Source: Oligoflexia bacterium (GTDB lineage Bacteria > Bdellovibrionota > Bdellovibrionia > Bdellovibrionales > Bdellovibrionaceae). Taken from it: 64,000 nucleotides of DNA. A program made the position numbers and the translations under genes. The stretch covers positions 1 through 64,000 of the forward strand of contig BOLD01000008.1 in NCBI GenBank assembly GCA_016861345.1, given 5' to 3'. Of the stretch, positions 62,904 to 64,000 are shown one piece after another; position 1 is the stretch's first letter; each line of letters opens with the position of its first letter. The notes beneath the pieces are model-generated. The model searched no databases. It saw only the letters and a list, made by a program, of their open reading frames with translations, and was not told the DNA's origin.

Positions 62904-63464
62904 ATGAAAAAGATATTTTTAGCATGTCTGGTGTTGGTAGGTTTTCATTCACAAGCAGCAGTTCAGTATTCACCTCAAAAACCGACTGTCCAATTTGTGG
63001 CAGTGGGAAAACCCTCAATGCTCAAAATTAAAGGCAAAACAGATCAAATGCAGGGGGCCATTCATTTGGATGGCCAAACCATCAAGGGTCAGCTCAGTGT
63101 TCCTCTGCTCACTTTGGATACGGGAATTGATACCCGTGATGAACACATGAAGAAAAAATATTTAGAGACAGATAAATATCCAAATGCTGTTTTGAAAATT
63201 GATCAGATGACTCTGCCTGCAAACAGTCTATCAGGTCAAAAGAACGAAGCCGTTCCTTTTCAAGGAACTCTCGAATTGCACGGAGTGGTCAAACCTGTTT
63301 CGGGTGTGATGAGTTTTCAGGGACAGGATAATCGAATTTCTGTTTCCGCGAAGTATCAGGTGAAGCTCACCGATCATCAAATTGATATTCCCTCTTACTT
63401 AGGAATTAAGGTTGCTGATGTGGTTGATATCGAAACCGAAATGACTTTGACAAAAACTCAGTAA
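62904..63464 (+). CDS. YceI-like periplasmic protein
   Basis: A 186-residue protein with a signal peptide (to about 19, SQAAV). It shows the YceI lipocalin-like features: VPLLTLDTGIDTRDEHMKKKYLETDKYP, where the D-x-R-D-x-H-M turn is diagnostic, and LELHGVVKPV. YceI proteins bind polyisoprenoid quinones or lipids, and some sit with cytochrome b561 genes, as this one does about 0.9 kb from the cytochrome operon. It is followed 14 bases later by the haem-c barrel gene. Confidence 0.87.
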   Translation: MKKIFLACLVLVGFHSQAAVQYSPQKPTVQFVAVGKPSMLKIKGKTDQMQGAIHLDGQTIKGQLSVPLLTLDTGIDTRDEHMKKKYLETDKYPNAVLKIDQMTLPANSLSGQKNEAVPFQGTLELHGVVKPVSGVMSFQGQDNRISVSAKYQVKLTDHQIDIPSYLGIKVADVVDIETEMTLTKTQ

Positions 63465-63478
63465 ATAGGGGCCCAATA

Positions 63479-64000
63479 ATGATTCGATTTTTAGTTTTTC
63501 TTTTCTGCTGTGTTGGTGCAAGTTTGGCTCGGGCGTATCCAGAGCTCACCCGATTTCAGTATAATAACTGTGCGGCCTGTCACGTCGCTCCCTCTGGTGG
63601 GGGCCTACTGACCAGTTACGGACGAGGTCTTTCCTCTGAGGTCTTAAGCACCTGGGGAACAGAGCAAGAGGCCGGATTTCTTCATGGGGCTGTTGATCGT
63701 GAGACCATTGAAAAATACCTTCTTTTTGGTGGAGATATCCGAGCGGTTCAAGTTCATAAAGAAGATGCCAGAGCGCGAGTTGGCAAGTTTATCAAAATGC
63801 AAGCTGATCTTGCTGTCGGTTGGGTAAGAGATTTTTATGCTTTCGTGATCAATATCGGAGAGCTTGAAAATCAGGATGATTGGCGCCCCAATGGGACTTC
63901 TTATTATGCCATGCTCAAACCAAAAGATGAACTCAGTCTGCGGGTGGGGCGATTTACTCCGCAGTATGGATTATACTTGCCTGACCATATTCTCTTTGTG
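63479..64000 (+). CDS. Haem-c plus outer-membrane beta-barrel-like protein (cut by window edge)
   Basis: The first 174 residues of a longer protein that runs past base 64000. A signal peptide (to about 19, LARAYP) is followed by a c-type haem site NCAACHVAPSGGG near residue 30. From about residue 80 the sequence has amphipathic strands such as LSLRVGRFTPQYGLYLPD, as in outer-membrane porin-like proteins. The pairing suggests an outer-membrane electron conduit or oxidase component. The family cannot be settled from this piece. Confidence 0.7.
   Translation, partial: MIRFLVFLFCCVGASLARAYPELTRFQYNNCAACHVAPSGGGLLTSYGRGLSSEVLSTWGTEQEAGFLHGAVDRETIEKYLLFGGDIRAVQVHKEDARARVGKFIKMQADLAVGWVRDFYAFVINIGELENQDDWRPNGTSYYAMLKPKDELSLRVGRFTPQYGLYLPDHILFV

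Overview
The window looks like chromosomal DNA of a Gram-negative predatory or scavenging bacterium of the Bdellovibrio/Bdellovibrionota type. This is inferred from gene content: many secreted hydrolases and lipoproteins, a single short flagellin, MotA/MotB homologues outside a flagellar operon, NuoCD fusion, type III glutamine synthetase and short intergenic gaps. No rRNA, tRNA, CRISPR array or prophage was recognised. Both edges cut through genes: an HrpB helicase on the left and a haem-c/outer-membrane protein on the right.

Layout. 1-16 kb: hrpB end, a Y1/HUH transposase-like gene, an RsmI-like methyltransferase with a HAD hydrolase, a phosphonate-type ABC importer (phnDCE) facing an organophosphate:phosphate antiporter, a GYF-GYF-PilZ protein, a VWA lipoprotein, L-serine dehydratase, a second copy of the Y1 transposase-like gene, and a heterodimeric ABC exporter with one consensus and one degenerate ATP site. 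16-23 kb: glutamine synthetase III, a purine (guanine) riboswitch in front of a secreted endonuclease I, a thioesterase and a class II Fic protein divergent around two palindromic operators, and a subtilase. 23-29 kb: nuoB-CD-E-F-G-I, the peripheral arm of complex I only. 29-34 kb: two probable cell-wall lytic enzymes and a recO pair.

33.8-48.7 kb is the most unusual region. It is a leftward cluster encoding a giant Ig/NHL-repeat lipoprotein, a one-TM protein, a PEGA/TPR lipoprotein, a MotA/MotB stator pair, a single-polypeptide FliF-FliG-like rotor protein, an outer-membrane protein, a CheY-like receiver, a FecR-domain protein with a polyproline stretch and a TPR plus beta-barrel protein. 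Most of the core genes overlap or abut. It looks like a flagellar-motor-derived envelope machine with no flagellar rod, hook or export genes nearby.

48.8-64 kb: Xer-type recombinase, a sigma-54 activator without a sensory domain, an AAA_14/DUF4143 ATPase behind a promoter framed by perfect direct repeats, a histone-H1-like bipolar protein, flagellin, clpB, small secreted proteins, a four-gene b/c-type cytochrome operon, YceI, and the start of a haem-c/beta-barrel protein.

Common themes are envelope energetics (complex I arm, cytochromes, proton-driven stator) and capture of phosphorus, nitrogen and nucleic acid from other cells (phosphonate and organophosphate import, serine deamination, glutamine synthesis, a riboswitch-linked nuclease).
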